Of a DNA stretch of 8,046 bases, positions 6,647 to 8,046 are shown piece after piece; the stretch's first letter is position 1; every line of letters starts with the position of its first letter. The notes under the pieces were generated by a model. That model searched no databases, was not told where the DNA came from, and saw nothing but the letters and a program-made list of their open reading frames with translations. Both the position numbers and the translations under genes were made by a program. This stretch comes from a bacterium (GTDB lineage Bacteria > Planctomycetota > J058 > JAJDCP01): NCBI GenBank assembly GCA_030428695.1, contig JAUIEM010000428.1:1-8046 (forward strand), in the 5' to 3' direction.

Positions 6647-7813
6647 TCACAACGCCCGCAGCGCCGCCACCAGCCGGTCGAGCTCCTCCTCGGTGTTGTA
6701 GTAGTGCACGCCCGCCCGCAGCACCTGCTCGAGGCCCCGCTCTTCCATGTCGATGCGGGTCGCGAAGCGGGAGCTGGTCGAGGTGTGGATGCCCTGCGCG
6801 CGCAGCCGCGTCTTGACCTCCGGGGCGGCGTGCCCGGCGAGCTGAAAGGACACGATACCGCAGCGCCGCCTGCCGGTGTCGAGGACCTCGGCGCCGGGCA
6901 GGCTGCGCAAGCGCGCGCGCAGGGCTTCCGCCAGGCCGCACACCCGCTCCTCGATCGCGCCGAGCCCCTGGCTGAGGGCGTACTCGGCGGCGGCGCCGAG
7001 GCCGAGGCGCGCGGCCAGGCTCGCCTCCCAGGTCTCGAAGCGGCGGGCGTCGGGGCGCAGGGTGTAGGTGTCGCGGGCGGTCCAGGTCGCGCTGTGCAGG
7101 TCGAGCATCGGGGGATCGAGCCGCTCGAGCAGGCTCTTGCGGACGTAGAGGAAGCCGGTGCCGCGGGGTCCGCGGAGGAACTTCCGACCGGTCGCGGTCA
7201 GGATGTCGCAGGACAGCTCTTCGACGTCGACCGCCAGCTGGCCGACCGACTGGCAGGCGTCGAGCAGGAAGGGCACCCCCACGGCCCGCGCCAGCGCGCC
7301 GGCTTCCCCGACCGGATCGACCCGCCCACCGTTGGTCGGCACGTGGGTCAGGGCGAGCAGGCTCGCGCCGTCGAGGCGCCCGGCGAGGGCCTCGAGGTCG
7401 AGGGCGCCGGCGCGGTCGGGCACGACCTCGATGTGCACTCCGTGGCGTTGGGCCGCGCGCAGGTAGTTGATGTAGTTCGAGGCGTAGGCGATCGGCGAGG
7501 TGAGGATGCGCTGGCCGGGCTGCCAGGGGAAGGCCCAGAAGGCCATCTGCCAGGAGACGGTCGCGTTCTCGGTCAGGGCGATCTCGTCCGGGCCGGCGCC
7601 GATCAGGCGCGCGACCGAGGCGTACACCGCCTCGAGCCGCTCGGAGGCGGCGTCGGCGGCCTCGTAGCCGCCGCGCAGCAGCTCCTGCTCGAGGTGGGCG
7701 CAGACCGTCTCGTGCACGACCCGTGGCGGCAGTGCCGAGCCGCAGTTGTTCAGGTGGGTGACCTGCGTACAGCCGGGGGTCTCGGCGCGGGCGCGGGCGA
7801 CGTCGATGGGCAT
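6647..7813 (-). CDS. Class V PLP-dependent aminotransferase / cysteine desulfurase-like enzyme
   Basis: This 388-residue protein is a full-length fold-type I PLP enzyme. THLNNCGSALPP (19-30) is the usual N-terminal signature. TENATVSW (81-88) should cradle the cofactor phosphate. LLDACQSVGQ holds Asp185, which pairs with the pyridine nitrogen, and Gln188. ATGRKFLRGPRGTGFLY holds Lys211, the Schiff-base lysine. VLRAGVHYYNTEEELDRLV near the C-terminus is the typical class V ending, with Arg366 as a probable carboxylate binder. HVPTNGGRVDPV (157-168) is characteristic of a subgroup annotated variously as class V aminotransferases, EgtE-like C-S lyases or isopenicillin N epimerase-like proteins. 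The exact reaction cannot be decided from this sequence, and no partner gene of a sulfur or ergothioneine pathway is in view. The start at 7813 is supported by AGGAG seven bases upstream. An in-frame extension to 8041 is rejected because it runs through hairpin repeats. Confidence 0.92.
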   Translation of the reverse strand: MPIDVARARAETPGCTQVTHLNNCGSALPPRVVHETVCAHLEQELLRGGYEAADAASERLEAVYASVARLIGAGPDEIALTENATVSWQMAFWAFPWQPGQRILTSPIAYASNYINYLRAAQRHGVHIEVVPDRAGALDLEALAGRLDGASLLALTHVPTNGGRVDPVGEAGALARAVGVPFLLDACQSVGQLAVDVEELSCDILTATGRKFLRGPRGTGFLYVRKSLLERLDPPMLDLHSATWTARDTYTLRPDARRFETWEASLAARLGLGAAAEYALSQGLGAIEERVCGLAEALRARLRSLPGAEVLDTGRRRCGIVSFQLAGHAAPEVKTRLRAQGIHTSTSSRFATRIDMEERGLEQVLRAGVHYYNTEEELDRLVAALRAL

Positions 7814-7820
7814 GAGGGGG

Positions 7821-7825
7821 CTCCT
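7821..7825 (-). promoter_or_regulatory. Shine-Dalgarno site of the aminotransferase gene
   Basis: On the minus strand AGGAG lies seven bases before the ATG at 7813. It selects this start over the long in-frame upstream extension. Confidence 0.75.
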
Positions 7826-7842
7826 GGCGGGGGGATGGGCCG

Positions 7843-7851
7843 AGTGTAGCA
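7843..7851 (-). promoter_or_regulatory. Candidate extended -10 of the aminotransferase gene
   Basis: On the minus strand TGCTACACT lies about 30 bases before the start codon, the same 9-mer found before tRNA-Asn. No good -35 hexamer is present at 16-18 bases, as expected if the TG extension compensates. Transcription would start near 7836 and leave a short leader carrying the AGGAG site. Confidence 0.35.
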
Positions 7852-7905
7852 GGTTCGCGGCGTCATGGCGTTTTCGCACGGCCGTGTCACGCGTTCCCGC
7901 CGACG

Positions 7906-7930
7906 CTCGCTCCGAGGCACGAGGAGCGAG
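7906..7930. repeat. Hairpin repeat, copy 1
   Basis: CTCGCTCC (7906-7913) and GGAGCGAG (7923-7930) form a perfect 8-bp stem around the 9-base loop GAGGCACGA. The 17-base core at 7910-7926 is repeated at 8002-8018 with a single change in the loop. No function can be assigned; a dispersed intergenic repeat or a structured RNA element are possibilities. Confidence 0.6.
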
Positions 7931-7996
7931 GGTCAAGGGCTGCAGGCTACACAAGAGGAGTTGGGCGGCAGCCCTGTTTGCGACACCACCGCAGGG

Positions 7997-8023
7997 CTCT
8001 TCTCCGAGGAACGAGGAGAGGAG
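7997..8023. repeat. Hairpin repeat, copy 2
   Basis: CTCTTCTCC (7997-8005) and GGAGAGGAG (8015-8023) form a 9-bp stem with one G-U wobble around loop GAGGAACGA. The loop differs from copy 1 at one base, while the outer arms differ in sequence and still pair. Stem changes that preserve pairing suggest the structure, and not only the sequence, is shared. The two copies are 92 bases apart. Confidence 0.55.
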
Positions 8024-8046
8024 ACCGAGGAGGTGGCGCAATCAGG

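Larger units (their letters stand above)
7814..8046. other. Repeat-rich non-coding region at the right end
   Basis: No convincing gene is visible to the window edge. Besides the two hairpin copies there is a 10-bp palindrome, CACGGCCGTG (7877-7886). There is also a set of overlapping inverted repeats: AGGGCTGC (7936-7943) pairs with GCAGCCCT (7968-7975), while AGCCCTG (7970-7976) can instead pair with CAGGGCT (7992-7998). The open frame here on the minus strand is low-complexity and lacks family features. Confidence 0.5.

Noticed and set aside
6704..7849. 381-residue plus-strand ORF opposite the aminotransferase
   Set aside because: The opposite frame has complete PLP-enzyme motifs and a ribosome binding site. 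This frame is a low-complexity shadow.
7814..8041. N-terminal extension of the aminotransferase to a start at 8041
   Set aside because: It would translate both hairpin repeats and the candidate promoter. The ATG at 7813 has a good Shine-Dalgarno site and begins right before the family's N-terminal motif.

Overview
The window is very GC-rich DNA with dense, bacterial-style gene packing. It holds six protein genes, one of them cut by the left edge, and one tRNA-Asn. The best hint to the host is the secreted CAP-domain protein at 5035-6573. Its signal peptide, short beta-rich domain, TPR-like helices and repeated G-x-W strand pattern, ending in an enzyme-like domain, remind me of Planctomycetota. 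That assignment is an inference from protein style and is not proven.

Layout, left to right. (1) 2-181 is the C-terminal end of an AMP-forming acyl-CoA synthetase. It overlaps by one base with (2) 181-921, an unrecognised three-helix membrane protein, so the two look translationally coupled. (3) 958-1029 is tRNA-Asn(GUU). A sigma70-like promoter for it lies across the end of gene 2, and a perfect 11-bp hairpin follows it. (4) 1266-4094 on the minus strand is a 942-residue membrane-anchored enzyme of the alkaline phosphatase / type I phosphodiesterase superfamily. (5) 4224-4934, divergent from gene 4, is a YugP-like membrane zinc metallopeptidase with HEVGH and a very good ribosome binding site. 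(6) 5035-6573 is the exported CAP/SCP-domain protein with its own candidate promoter. (7) 6647-7813 on the minus strand is a class V PLP-dependent aminotransferase / cysteine desulfurase-like enzyme, convergent with gene 6. A perfect 9-bp hairpin at 6599-6621 separates the two. The last 230 bases hold no convincing gene but are rich in inverted repeats, including two near-identical hairpins.

The genes do not form one pathway. Genes 4, 5 and 6 all look like envelope or periplasmic proteins, while the acyl-CoA synthetase and the aminotransferase are cytosolic metabolic enzymes. I see no CRISPR array, prophage, insertion sequence or recognisable defence or biosynthetic system. The window reads as ordinary chromosome. 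The points most worth a second look are the large phosphatase with its unassigned N-terminal region and possible leaderless start, the CAP protein's architecture, and the repeat-rich right end.
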